Of a stretch of DNA of 64,000 nucleotides, positions 9,222 through 17,465 are shown piece by piece. The DNA is from Bacteroidaceae bacterium (GTDB lineage Bacteria > Bacteroidota > Bacteroidia > Bacteroidales > Bacteroidaceae), in contig JAKSLL010000004.1 in the NCBI GenBank assembly GCA_024401215.1, positions 33,362 to 97,361 of the forward strand. Direction: 5' to 3'. The translations under genes and the position numbers were made by a program. The notes beneath the pieces are model-generated. The model was not told the origin of the DNA, did no database searches, and saw only the letters and a list, made by a program, of their open reading frames with translations. Numbering within the stretch: position 1 is the first letter of the stretch; each line of letters opens with the position of its first letter.

Positions 9222-10079
9222 ATGAAAACAAAGGTTATAGTGGCAGCTGCTCTTATAGCATTTGGCGTGACAGCTGCAAGTGCACAGACAATGGTTGTAA
9301 ACCTTGCTAATGGTAGCAAGATGGAATTTAAGACTTCGGAAGTCACAAATGTTGAGTTCAAAGAAGCAGAAAACAAGGAAGATAAGCCAGACAATCCTGT
9401 TATAGATGATGGTCAGTTTGCCAATGGTCATGAATATGTTGACCTCGACCTGCCTTCTGGCACCCTCTGGGCAACAATGAACGTAGGCGCTGAATCTCCT
9501 GAAGATTACGGAAACTATTACGCTTGGGGCGAGACAAAGGCATACGGCGAGGAGGACACAAGCAATGCCCACAACTACAGCTACAATGGCAACAGCAGCT
9601 ACAAGAAGACAGTCTATGATTGGAGCACTTACAAGTGGTGCAGCGCCTCAAATAGTCGCTCTTTCACCAAGTATAATACAAACAGCAACTACGGCACAGT
9701 TGACAACAAGAAAGTCCTCGAGCTCGCCGATGATGCCGCCTACGTAAATTGGGGCGAGAACTGGCGTATGCCAACCGATGCAGAAATGCAGGAGCTTAAG
9801 AGCAACTGCACATGGACATGGACTTCCATTAACGGCAATAATGGCTACAAGGTGTATTCAAAGAAAGACAGCTCTAAGTACATTTTCCTTCCTGCCGCTG
9901 GCTATCGCGGCACTGGTTCGCTCAGCGACTTTGGCAGCTACGGCTACTTCTGGTCAAGTTCGCTCAAAGAGAGCTACCCGTACGGCGCGTGTTACCTCCG
10001 CTTCTATTCGAGTCTCGTTGACTGGAACTTCCGCAACCGTTACTGCGGTCAGAGTGTGCGCCCTGTTCGCCGCCAGTAG
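9222..10079 (+). CDS. exported major-paralogous-domain (FISUMP-like) protein with candidate hypervariable C-terminus
   Basis: 285 aa. A signal peptide runs to about residue 22 (VTAASAQ), followed by a short region echoing the upstream gene (NLANGSKMEFKTSEVTNVEF). Residues about 68-285 form a Fibrobacter major-paralogous-type domain with a C-type-lectin-like pattern: YVDLDLPSGTLWATMNVGA, YYAWGET, NWRMPTDAEMQEL, FLPAAGYRG, YFWSSS, GQSVRPVRRQ. Between YFWSSS and GQSVRP nearly all surface-type codons end in C or T (TAC, GGC, TGC, GAC, AAC), the pattern left by adenine mutagenesis of AAC/AAT codons in retroelement variable regions. No reverse transcriptase is nearby. A 74-nt hairpin follows 55 nt after the stop. 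Probably surface exposed and ligand-binding (inference). Confidence 0.72.
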   Translation: MKTKVIVAAALIAFGVTAASAQTMVVNLANGSKMEFKTSEVTNVEFKEAENKEDKPDNPVIDDGQFANGHEYVDLDLPSGTLWATMNVGAESPEDYGNYYAWGETKAYGEEDTSNAHNYSYNGNSSYKKTVYDWSTYKWCSASNSRSFTKYNTNSNYGTVDNKKVLELADDAAYVNWGENWRMPTDAEMQELKSNCTWTWTSINGNNGYKVYSKKDSSKYIFLPAAGYRGTGSLSDFGSYGYFWSSSLKESYPYGACYLRFYSSLVDWNFRNRYCGQSVRPVRRQ

Positions 10080-10134
10080 GGCAGATTTTACGACACCTTT
10101 TCCCCGAGAAAACGGGCAAAGAATCTGAATAGCA

Positions 10135-10208
10135 GACTTTCGATTTTGGGGTGGTGAGGTGCGCCCTCCCCGAATGGGGCGCACAGCACCACTCCAAAAT
10201 CGAAAGTC
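10135..10208. terminator. long imperfect hairpin after the FISUMP-like gene
   Basis: Arms 10135-10166 and 10177-10208 pair at 29 of 32 positions around the 10-nt loop TCCCCGAATG, followed by AAAAAATATAAAAA. It may be a bidirectional terminator, since the minus-strand AAA-ATPase gene converges from 10316. The arms are much longer than a normal intrinsic terminator and match in form the hairpin after the FGE protein (35357-35436). Confidence 0.75.
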
Positions 10209-10315
10209 AAAAAATATAAAAATATGTCACAACTAATAGATATACTAAATTGAAAGGGAAAGAACTTTCCCCATTCTCATTTTTCTTTTTTGGCAGAATT
10301 ATCAGTCGTTGTATT

Positions 10316-11938
10316 TCAAGATTCTAAAAAATCTTTCTCGTCAATGACATTACAATCAGCATCGGTGATACGCCAATGTGTGATGTTGCGTTGTTCGCTT
10401 GATATACAGACACCACATTTGGTTACTTTTCTACTATCAGCTTCAAATGGAATGGCATAACCCTTGCTTTCAATCTGCGCCAGGGCATTTTCTACGGTAT
10501 CATCTACTTTCAGTTCGAGTACGAAAATGTCCTTCTTGGTCTTGATAACGACATCAGCACGTCCGAGGATACTCTTGACTTCTGTGTCAACCTTGCTATT
10601 CAATAGTGAGAATACCGCATATAAGATGAGTTTGTAAAATGCTTCCCGCTTCTTTTTGGCCAACCACTCCTTCTTGGTAATGATATCGTAAGGTAAGCTG
10701 GCAATCCATGTACGCAGTGCGGTGAGCGATGCTGATAAGTCACTGTCCCTTAATGCTCTCGCCATTGCAAGAACTGCTGCATTCTGTTCCAGTTCGTCGT
10801 TCTCCAACAAATAATTTGTCAATCCAGAGACCATGCCTTGACGAACTTCGAAATTAGGAAAATGTAAAGTGTAGAAATCAAGTTCCTTGTCATAGCTTTT
10901 GATAGTCAGGTAACCACTTTGATAAAGCAGAGAGATTGGTGTCTTTGCACTCTCGCATGGTGTATTGAAATCCATAATCGACAACTCGGCACCATCAAAA
11001 TCCAAAGGATTGAATTCCGGATGATGCTGAAGATGCTCTATCAGGGCATTGGTGGTACCCGACTCAAACCAATATGGATCAGCAGTTTTCTTGTCTAATG
11101 CTTTCAAAAGACTGAATGGTGCGTACACATCTTTGCTTTTTGGAGAAAAATGGTAACCATCATAGTGTTTCTTCAATAAAGCATACGCATCGTCTGTAGT
11201 AATATCAAGAGATTCCGCATACTCCTCAATACAAGGGCGCAGGGTTGTATCTAACTCTTCTTGAGTAATACCACAGATTCCCGAGTACTCATCATCGAAA
11301 GATATTTGATTCAGATTGTTCAACTCAGAGAATATGCTCAGTTGAGAGAACTTTGTAACACCAGTAATGAATACAAAGCGGAGGTATTCACCTTCATTTT
11401 TGAGCACCTGATAGAACTCACGCAACATAGAGCGCATAGCGTCTAATTGCGTTGTGTCATACATAAGACGCATGATAGGGGAGTCGTATTCGTCAATAAT
11501 CACGACTACTTTTTCGCCTGTCTTTTCATATGCACGGTGTATCAAGCCACAAAAACGAGCCCCTGGGGTGTTCTCAGCCTCATTTCGCCCAAATTCTTTT
11601 TCGTATTTGGAGATGAGTAATTCTAATTTTCCTTTTGCTTCAGCAATGCTGCAGTCCTTCAGACCACTTAGGATAAAATGAAGTACAGGGAACGCTTTCC
11701 ACTCTTTCTCCAATTTCATCACCTTTAATCCTTCAAATAGTTCTTTCTGCCCTTGGAAATAAGCCTTGAAAGTGTTGCATAGCAGAGATTTGCCAAACCT
11801 ACGTGGACGAGCGAGAAAAACATATTCATACCTATTGGCAAGATTGAACATCATGTCTGTCTTGTCAACATACAACTTCCCTTGTTCCCTCATCTTCTGG
11901 AACTGATCCATGTCAACTGGGTATCTAAATTTACTCAT
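10316..11938 (-). CDS. AAA-ATPase-like protein with C-terminal PD-(D/E)XK nuclease domain
   Basis: 540 aa. The N-terminus MSKFRYPVDMDQF with FLARPRRFGKSLL (Walker A-like, residues 42-53) and VVIIDEYDSPI (Walker B, 145-155) identifies the AAA-ATPase_like family. The C-terminal third carries the PD-(D/E)XK_9 pattern: FYKLILYAVFSLLNS, GRADVVIKTKKDIFVLELKV (Asp of ADVV, ExK of LELKV), then ALAQIESKGYA. These proteins are abundant and multi-copy in Bacteroidetes genomes; their biological role is not established, and defence or mobile-DNA roles have been suggested. Transcribed convergently with the FISUMP-like gene. Confidence 0.88.
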   Translation of the reverse strand: MSKFRYPVDMDQFQKMREQGKLYVDKTDMMFNLANRYEYVFLARPRRFGKSLLCNTFKAYFQGQKELFEGLKVMKLEKEWKAFPVLHFILSGLKDCSIAEAKGKLELLISKYEKEFGRNEAENTPGARFCGLIHRAYEKTGEKVVVIIDEYDSPIMRLMYDTTQLDAMRSMLREFYQVLKNEGEYLRFVFITGVTKFSQLSIFSELNNLNQISFDDEYSGICGITQEELDTTLRPCIEEYAESLDITTDDAYALLKKHYDGYHFSPKSKDVYAPFSLLKALDKKTADPYWFESGTTNALIEHLQHHPEFNPLDFDGAELSIMDFNTPCESAKTPISLLYQSGYLTIKSYDKELDFYTLHFPNFEVRQGMVSGLTNYLLENDELEQNAAVLAMARALRDSDLSASLTALRTWIASLPYDIITKKEWLAKKKREAFYKLILYAVFSLLNSKVDTEVKSILGRADVVIKTKKDIFVLELKVDDTVENALAQIESKGYAIPFEADSRKVTKCGVCISSEQRNITHWRITDADCNVIDEKDFLES

Positions 11939-12104
11939 TTTAATCTTTAAAAAGTGGCTTTAGTAAACTGTTAGACGATGCTCGACAAAGGTACTAATTT
12001 TTTATCAAATGCATTCATCTCGGATTCTTTTTGGGTAAACTTTAACATGATTTGGCAACAAATCACCACATAAGGCTGCTTTTATACTGATGAAAATGCC
12101 TTTT

Positions 12105-12225
12105 TTGTACCCTTGAGACGAGACGAGCAAACCATCAGATGCTTTGGCTCGTAGAGTATAGATGCTATGCCTCGTCGAGTGTCTATACTCGTAAAGGCAA
12201 CGTCTCAGATGGTTGTTTCGCACAC
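12105..12225. repeat. dispersed non-coding repeat family 2, copy 1
   Basis: Key parts are CGAGACGAGCAAACCATC, AGATGCTTTGGCTCGTAGAG and TATAGATGCT followed by a CCTCGT block. The same string recurs at 35490-35585 and, inverted, at 58105-58190. In this copy GAGTATAGA pairs with TCTATACTC and CAAACCATC with GATGGTTG, making a long imperfect palindrome. Confidence 0.75.
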
Positions 12226-12277
12226 TGACATTATGCTCTTTGTTCTTGTCTCGACAGAAATAATTATGTGCATTCGC

Positions 12278-12306
12278 TTGATAATAGAAACTTTTTCGTA
12301 CATTTG
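12278..12306 (+). promoter_or_regulatory. promoter of the histidine phosphatase gene
   Basis: TTG at 12278-12280, an 18-nt spacer, then TACATTTG at 12299-12306, 32 nt before the ATG. Confidence 0.6.
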
Positions 12307-12338
12307 CATAACTACCACGTTAATTCAATTCAATAATC

Positions 12339-13607
12339 ATGAAATTACTGCTATCATTATTGTTATCAGCATGCACTTTCAGCATGTCAGTGGCGCAGAC
12401 TGCACTTGATGACATCCGCAAGGATCCCTGCAAGAGCGGCGGCGTATATTACGCATACCCTGTGCCTTCGCAGAAAACGGCGTCAGCTCCTGCTGGCTAC
12501 CAGCCGTTTTACATCAGTCATTATGGTCGTCATGGTTCACGTTATATGTTGAACGACTTCGACTACCTCATGCCGCTCACCATTCTTCGCAAGGCTGACG
12601 AACAGAATGCTCTGACACCTCTCGGCAAGGATGCTTATCAGAGGATGGAGGAGATATGGAAAGAGGCTGAGTTTCACGGTGATGAACTCGCCCCTCTGGG
12701 CAAGCGTCAGCATCGTGGCATAGCGGAGAGAATGTATAACGCCTATCCGGAGATTTTCGCAGGAGAGGCTAATGTTACTGCTCGTTCTACCACATCTATG
12801 CGTGTGGCTCTCAGCATGATGGCATTCTGCGAGAGACTCAAAGAACTGAACCCTCGTATGAACCTTGACTGGGAGACAAGTCGAAAGAATATGAGCTACC
12901 TCAATTACCATACTGAACGATATGATAAGATAAAGAAAGACCCCGACAAGTGGAAGAAAGACCATGACACTTTCTGCGCCAGAGGCGTGGATCCATCACG
13001 CTTCATATCGCAGATATTCGCCGACTCCACATTCTTCAGCAGGGAGAAGATGCCTGCATGGCGCTTCTTCAATTCTATGTTTGATGTTGCCATCGACCTT
13101 CAGGATATGGAGACAGACATATCACTCTACGACCTCTTTACGGCAGAGGAGCTTTATGAACTGTGGCGAAACGGCAACAGCTGGTTCTATCTCTGTGATG
13201 CCGACAGTCCGCTTAATGAGGGCTCGGCAATAGAAAGCACTCGTCCGCTGCTTGCCAACATAATAGAGCAGGCAGACCTCGCCATAGCAGGCAAGGGAGA
13301 CGCTGCCACGCTCCGTTTCGGACACGACGGAAACATCATCCCTCTGTGCGCCATAATGCACCTCGAAGGTTGTGATGCGTCAGAGACGAATCATGACATT
13401 ATTGATGAGAAATGGCAGAATTATCGTGTGTCGCCTATGGGGGCGAATGTACAGCTTGTGTTTTACAGGAAGAAAAAAGGTGACGACGTGATTGTCAAGA
13501 TCTTGCATAACGAAGTGGAGACAACGATTCCCGTAGCAAGCGACATACTTCCATTCTATCATTGGAAAGATGTGAGGTCGTTCTTCATGAAGCAGCTTGA
13601 GCAGTAG
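12339..13607 (+). CDS. exported histidine acid phosphatase, MINPP/phytase-like
   Basis: 422 aa. A signal peptide runs to about residue 20 (ACTFSMSVAQ). The branch-2 histidine phosphatase motif HYGRHGSRY is at 61-69; His65 would be the phosphorylated nucleophile. The proton-donor motif RFGHDGN is near 327. Length and motif spacing match Bacteroides multiple inositol polyphosphate phosphatase-like enzymes, which release phosphate from phytate. The canonical RHGxRxP lacks its proline (RHGSRY), as is usual in this subgroup. Probably periplasmic or outer-membrane; phosphate scavenging from inositol phosphates is inference. Confidence 0.85.
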   Translation: MKLLLSLLLSACTFSMSVAQTALDDIRKDPCKSGGVYYAYPVPSQKTASAPAGYQPFYISHYGRHGSRYMLNDFDYLMPLTILRKADEQNALTPLGKDAYQRMEEIWKEAEFHGDELAPLGKRQHRGIAERMYNAYPEIFAGEANVTARSTTSMRVALSMMAFCERLKELNPRMNLDWETSRKNMSYLNYHTERYDKIKKDPDKWKKDHDTFCARGVDPSRFISQIFADSTFFSREKMPAWRFFNSMFDVAIDLQDMETDISLYDLFTAEELYELWRNGNSWFYLCDADSPLNEGSAIESTRPLLANIIEQADLAIAGKGDAATLRFGHDGNIIPLCAIMHLEGCDASETNHDIIDEKWQNYRVSPMGANVQLVFYRKKKGDDVIVKILHNEVETTIPVASDILPFYHWKDVRSFFMKQLEQ

Positions 13608-13630
13608 AAGGCACGACGGCACACGTCTGG

Positions 13631-13688
13631 AAACAGCAATCGGTCATTAGAATCTGACTTTTCAAATTCTAATGACCGATTGCTGTTT
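13631..13688. terminator. perfect 23-bp hairpin between convergent genes
   Basis: Arms 13631-13653 and 13666-13688 are perfectly complementary, with a 12-nt loop. A-rich left flank and T-rich right flank suit termination in both directions for the phosphatase gene and the HD hydrolase gene. Confidence 0.85.
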
Positions 13689-13727
13689 TGTGGGGAAAAT
13701 AAAAAACTTCGCCTCACGGCATCCATG

Positions 13728-14945
13728 CTATCTCTGATAACAGAAATAGTGCTTTCTGACTTTCTGTGAGAGGGTGGAGAGGTCGAACATATCTGACGCC
13801 TCGGAGATGTCACGAGTCTGTCCGTCGGAGAAGAGAATCTCGATGTTGTCGTCCTCAAGGCTGTACATGTCCTTTCCGACCTGTATGGTGGCTATGAGGT
13901 AGCGTGCGTCGTCTTCGCTGATGGAGTATTTCGCTGCAAGTTCCTTGAGTTTCTCCTGTATTCGTATTTGCGATATCGGCTCTTCTGTGACTTCTATCTT
14001 GAAAATTCTGCGGTTTATGAAATCCTTGCAGAGTGTGGACAGCACTATGTCGTCGCAGTCTGCCCATACTTTCATTGCCGACCAGATGTCGAAGTCGTCA
14101 AGCGAGAGGAAGTGTTTGAGGCATTCGGGGTTGTTGAAGAATGTCTCGCGGTCGATGTTGCTGTAGAGGAAGAAGCGCAGAGAAGGTGCTGCGAACAGTT
14201 CGACGCCACGGCTTGCAAGCTCTTTCGCTCTTGTCAGCGCATTTATCATGACATGCTCAGCTGCCACAGAAGTCTTGTGGAGATACACCTGCCAGTACAT
14301 CAGACGGCGACTCACAAGGTAGTTCTCTATGGAGTAGATGCCTTTCTTGTCGACGGCAAGCTGGTCGTCAACGACATCGAGCATGTCGATGATTCTCGAG
14401 CTTCCGATATTTGCCTCGTTCACGCCCGAAAAGAAGCTGTCGCGCTTGAGGTAGTCGAGACGGTCCATGTCGAGCTGTGAGGATATGAGTTGATGAAGGA
14501 AGCGCTTAGGGTATTCGTCCTTGAAAATCTTGATGGCGAGGTTAAGCTGCCCTCGCATCTCCTCATTTATCATCTCCATGACCATGAGCGATATCTCCTC
14601 GTGGTCAACGCCCTGGATGAGGGTGTGCTCAAGGACGTGCGAGAAAGGGCCGTGACCGATGTCGTGCAGGAGTATAGCCGCCTCTACAGCCTCAGCCTCG
14701 CTCTCGAAGATGAAATGCCCTTTGAGCTGGAGGGAGTGTATGGCTTTTGTCATCAGGTGGAAAGCGCCTAATGAATGCTGAAGACGTGTGTGCTGCGCAC
14801 CTGGGTACACGAAACTTGCCCCACCGAGCTGTTTGATGCGACTGAGTCGTGTGAAAGCGGGGTGGCGTACAATGTCAAGGATTAGTCCTCTAGGGATGCG
14901 TATAAATCCAAAAACAGGGTCGATGATTGTCTTTGAGGTCGGCAT
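13728..14945 (-). CDS. HD-superfamily phosphohydrolase (YdhJ/dGTPase-like)
   Basis: 405 aa, cytoplasmic. The metal-binding HD signature is clear: RLQHSLGAFHL (first His near residue 57), ILLHDIGHGPFSH (91-103), and a later Asp in QLDMDRLDYLKRDS. The family comprises triphosphohydrolases and uncharacterised HD hydrolases; nucleotide specificity cannot be read from sequence. The start is just upstream of pyrF's 3' end (13 nt apart), so the two probably share a transcript read pyrF then this gene. Confidence 0.88.
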   Translation of the reverse strand: MPTSKTIIDPVFGFIRIPRGLILDIVRHPAFTRLSRIKQLGGASFVYPGAQHTRLQHSLGAFHLMTKAIHSLQLKGHFIFESEAEAVEAAILLHDIGHGPFSHVLEHTLIQGVDHEEISLMVMEMINEEMRGQLNLAIKIFKDEYPKRFLHQLISSQLDMDRLDYLKRDSFFSGVNEANIGSSRIIDMLDVVDDQLAVDKKGIYSIENYLVSRRLMYWQVYLHKTSVAAEHVMINALTRAKELASRGVELFAAPSLRFFLYSNIDRETFFNNPECLKHFLSLDDFDIWSAMKVWADCDDIVLSTLCKDFINRRIFKIEVTEEPISQIRIQEKLKELAAKYSISEDDARYLIATIQVGKDMYSLEDDNIEILFSDGQTRDISEASDMFDLSTLSQKVRKHYFCYQR

Positions 14946-14957
14946 ACTTTGCTTGCC

Positions 14958-15773
14958 TTAAAGTAAGGCTGCCATCTGGTCAGCAACTTTCTTTGCTTCC
15001 TGAGCAGCCACAGCTGCGAAGTTTTCTGTCTTGTCGGCGTAGATGATAGCTCGTGATGAGTTGACAAGGAGTCCGCAGTCGTCAGTCATGCCGTATTTGC
15101 ATACCTCTTCGAGCGAGCCGCCCTGTGCGCCGATGCCTGGAACGAGGAGGAAGCTCTTTGGAACCACCTTGCGGATGTCCTTGAACATCTCGCCTCGTGT
15201 TGCGCCGACAACGTACATCATATTGTCGTCATTGCCCCATTCCTGGCTCTTGCGAAGCACCTTCTCGAAAAGACGTTCGCCGTCTTTGTCTTCTGTAAGC
15301 TGGAAGTCGAAAGAACCTTTGTTGGATGTGAGGGCGAGAAGGATTACCCACTTGCCGTCGTATCCGTCAAGGAATGGAGTGACAGAGTCCTCACCCATGT
15401 AAGGGGCTACTGTGAGGGCGTCAACATCATATTCGCCGAAGAAAGTGCGTGCATACATCTTGCTTGTGTTGCCGATGTCGCCGCGTTTCGCGTCAGCGAT
15501 GATGAAATGCTTTGGGAAATTGTCCTTGAGGTATTTTATTGTCTTCTCAAAAGCTATCATGCCTTTAACGCCGAATGCCTCGTAGAAAGCGAGGTTTGGT
15601 TTGTATGCTACGCAGTAAGGTGCTGTAGCGTCGATGATTGCCTTGTTGAAAGCGAAGATTGGGTCCTCCTCCTTAAGGAGATGCTCAGGGATTTTCTTGA
15701 GGTCGGTGTCGAGGCCTACGCAGAGGAATGTCTTCTTTGTCTTTATTTCGTTGATGAGTTCTTGACGAGTCAT
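14958..15773 (-). CDS. pyrF: orotidine 5'-phosphate decarboxylase, type 2
   Basis: 271 aa; final step of UMP synthesis. The catalytic DAKRGD motif is at 94-99, preceded by [18 protein letters not shown] near residue 16, [10 protein letters not shown] and [12 protein letters not shown] (phosphate-binding loop) support the long, type 2 subgroup. prfA lies upstream on the same strand after a 272-nt gap, and the HD hydrolase follows closely. Confidence 0.95.
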   Translation of the reverse strand: MTRQELINEIKTKKTFLCVGLDTDLKKIPEHLLKEEDPIFAFNKAIIDATAPYCVAYKPNLAFYEAFGVKGMIAFEKTIKYLKDNFPKHFIIADAKRGDIGNTSKMYARTFFGEYDVDALTVAPYMGEDSVTPFLDGYDGKWVILLALTSNKGSFDFQLTEDKDGERLFEKVLRKSQEWGNDDNMMYVVGATRGEMFKDIRKVVPKSFLLVPGIGAQGGSLEEVCKYGMTDDCGLLVNSSRAIIYADKTENFAAVAAQEAKKVADQMAALL

Positions 15774-15780
15774 AATAGAG

Positions 15781-15826
15781 CCCCCTCCTAACCTCCACGG
15801 GGGAGGAACACCATTCGGGGTGATTG
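15781..15826. repeat. GC-rich palindromic element, family 3
   Basis: CCTAACCTCC, a short loop, GGGGGAGGAACACCATTCGGGG. The same layout recurs at 21213-21262 (inverted), 29483-29523, 35696-35742 (inverted) and inside the TonB-like gene. Confidence 0.7.
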
Positions 15827-16045
15827 GGTGTTATGGTTATAATATTGTTGAGTAATAGTTCTGTATAAATAGAGTTCTTTAGGAACTGTAGCTCGCATAA
15901 TATTCCGCGACAAGTATCTACAATCTCTTTCCCACGGGGTAGCTGCCGCTAATCATCGTGACTAAATGTCAGGATGTAGGTAAGCGACCGAAGCGAGTGC
16001 TCGCAATGAGGACGGACCTCAAAGAGGTTCGGGAGGAAACCTCCC
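15827..16045. other. prfA-pyrF intergenic sequence
   Basis: No gene seen. It has several short inverted pairs (AGCGAGTGCTCGC near 15990; GGGAGGAAACCTCCC at 16030-16044, ending at the prfA stop). The latter may be the prfA terminator hairpin. I could not match the region to a known riboswitch. Confidence 0.4.
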
Positions 16046-17152
16046 TTACAGCTCAGCCTCCTTCAGTCTCTCCGCATTTTCTGCAACAATCAGATGGTCG
16101 ATGCAGTCTTGGATGTCGCCATCCATAAAGGCGGCAAGATTGTAGATGGTGTAGTTGATGCGGTGGTCGGTGATACGTCCCTGCGGATAGTTGTATGTGC
16201 GAATCTTTGCAGAGCGGTCGCCGGTAGAGACGAGAGTCTTACGGCGTGAGGCGATATCATCGATGTATTTCTGATGTTCCTTGTCGTAGATGTAAGTGCG
16301 GAGTCGTGCAAGGGCGCGCTCCTTGTTCTTTGGCTGGTCACGAGTCTCTGTACATTCGATAAGAATCTCCTCTGTTTCGCCAGTGTTTGGGTTCTTCCAC
16401 ATATAGCGGGCGCGGACACCAGACTCCACCTTGTTGACATTCTGTCCACCTGCACCTTGTGAGCGGAATGTGTCCCATTTGATTTCACCTTCGTTGATTT
16501 GTACGTCGAAAGGTTCTGCTTCAGGTAGGACAGCAACGGTAGAGGCAGAAGTGTGTACACGTCCCTGAGTCTCTGTGGCAGGCACACGTTGAACGCGGTG
16601 TACGCCAGACTCATACTTCATTGTACCATACACATTCTCGCCTGTGATGTTGCAGATAATCTCCTTGTATCCGCCAGATGCGCCTTCAGAGAAAGATGAT
16701 ATTGTGAGATGCCAGCCCTTGACCTCGCAGTATTTTGAATACATGCGGAAGAGGTCGCCAGCAAAGAGGGCTGCCTCGTCGCCTCCTGTACCGCCACGGA
16801 TTTCGAGAGTGACATTCTTTGAGTCCTCTGGGTCGGCAGGGATGAGTAGAAGCTTAATCTCCTCTTCAAGTTCGGGGATGCGCTTTTCGTTGGCAGCAAT
16901 CTCCTCACGAGCCATATCCTTCATCTCAGGATCGTCTTCCATAGTGAGAAGCTCTTTTGCTTCTTCAAGTCCCTTGAGGCAGTTGATGTACTCTGTGCGG
17001 GCCTTCATGATGTCCTCAAGATTCTTGTAGTCCTTGGTGAGGGTGACGTATCGCTTCTGGTCGGCAATGACATTTGGGTCGGTAATGAGGGTTGATACCT
17101 CCTCGAAGCGCGAAACGAGACCTTCAAGCTTGTCAAGTAAACTATTATTCAT
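16046..17152 (-). CDS. prfA: peptide chain release factor 1
   Basis: 368 aa. It reads UAA and UAG stop codons and triggers peptide release. [12 protein letters not shown] near residue 235 contains the universal GGQ catalytic tripeptide. The stop-codon-recognising PxT ([12 protein letters not shown]) precedes it at about 190. The coiled N-terminal domain is intact, and length is typical of RF1. Confidence 0.96.
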   Translation of the reverse strand: MNNSLLDKLEGLVSRFEEVSTLITDPNVIADQKRYVTLTKDYKNLEDIMKARTEYINCLKGLEEAKELLTMEDDPEMKDMAREEIAANEKRIPELEEEIKLLLIPADPEDSKNVTLEIRGGTGGDEAALFAGDLFRMYSKYCEVKGWHLTISSFSEGASGGYKEIICNITGENVYGTMKYESGVHRVQRVPATETQGRVHTSASTVAVLPEAEPFDVQINEGEIKWDTFRSQGAGGQNVNKVESGVRARYMWKNPNTGETEEILIECTETRDQPKNKERALARLRTYIYDKEHQKYIDDIASRRKTLVSTGDRSAKIRTYNYPQGRITDHRINYTIYNLAAFMDGDIQDCIDHLIVAENAERLKEAEL

Positions 17153-17465
17153 TCTTCTTTTCTATTTTCTTTTGGTAAAAGAGATGTAATATACACCATC
17201 CTGCAGGACCAATCAAATTACGAATTCCATCGAGGTGATCTTCATGAAGAAATTGCGGAATACAGATTGCGTGAGTATGCAAAGCACGAAGAGGATGCAA
17301 TTGGTATGCATCAATCTTTCGTGGTGTAATTCTTTTACTTCTTTATTTATTTTGTACGCTTATTTTTTATTATCTCACACGAAGGGTAAAAGAATAAAAG
17401 GATTTATAAAAGCCATGCGGATGGCTCTTTTATCCTTTTACTCTTTGTGTAGAAAAACGTAAGTC
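17153..17465. other. purM-prfA intergenic sequence
   Basis: No convincing gene; a 75-codon plus-strand frame at 17235-17462 reads like non-coding sequence. It contains the hairpin at 17407-17430. Confidence 0.5.
17407..17430 (-). terminator. hairpin downstream of purM
   Basis: AAAAGCCAT, GCGG loop, ATGGCTCTTTT. It lies 35 nt after the purM stop, flanked by A-rich and T-rich runs. Confidence 0.6.

Larger units (their letters stand above)
11939..12338. other. intergenic region with a dispersed repeat (family 2, copy 1) and a divergent promoter
   Basis: No gene seen. The middle (about 12105-12225) holds family 2 copy 1, and the right end holds the promoter of the histidine phosphatase gene. 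Confidence 0.6.

Noticed and set aside
8807-10079. SIR2 gene plus the two downstream exported genes as one defence operon
   Set aside because: They are close together, but the downstream products are exported surface-type proteins; proximity is more simply explained by insertion of the SIR2 gene upstream of them.
15827-16045. Possible riboswitch or tRNA in the prfA-pyrF gap
   Set aside because: Only short local stems; no T-arm consensus, cloverleaf or recognisable aptamer core.
17235-17462. 75-codon plus-strand ORF between prfA and purM
   Set aside because: No promoter, no family pattern, and its 3' half overlaps the purM terminator hairpin.
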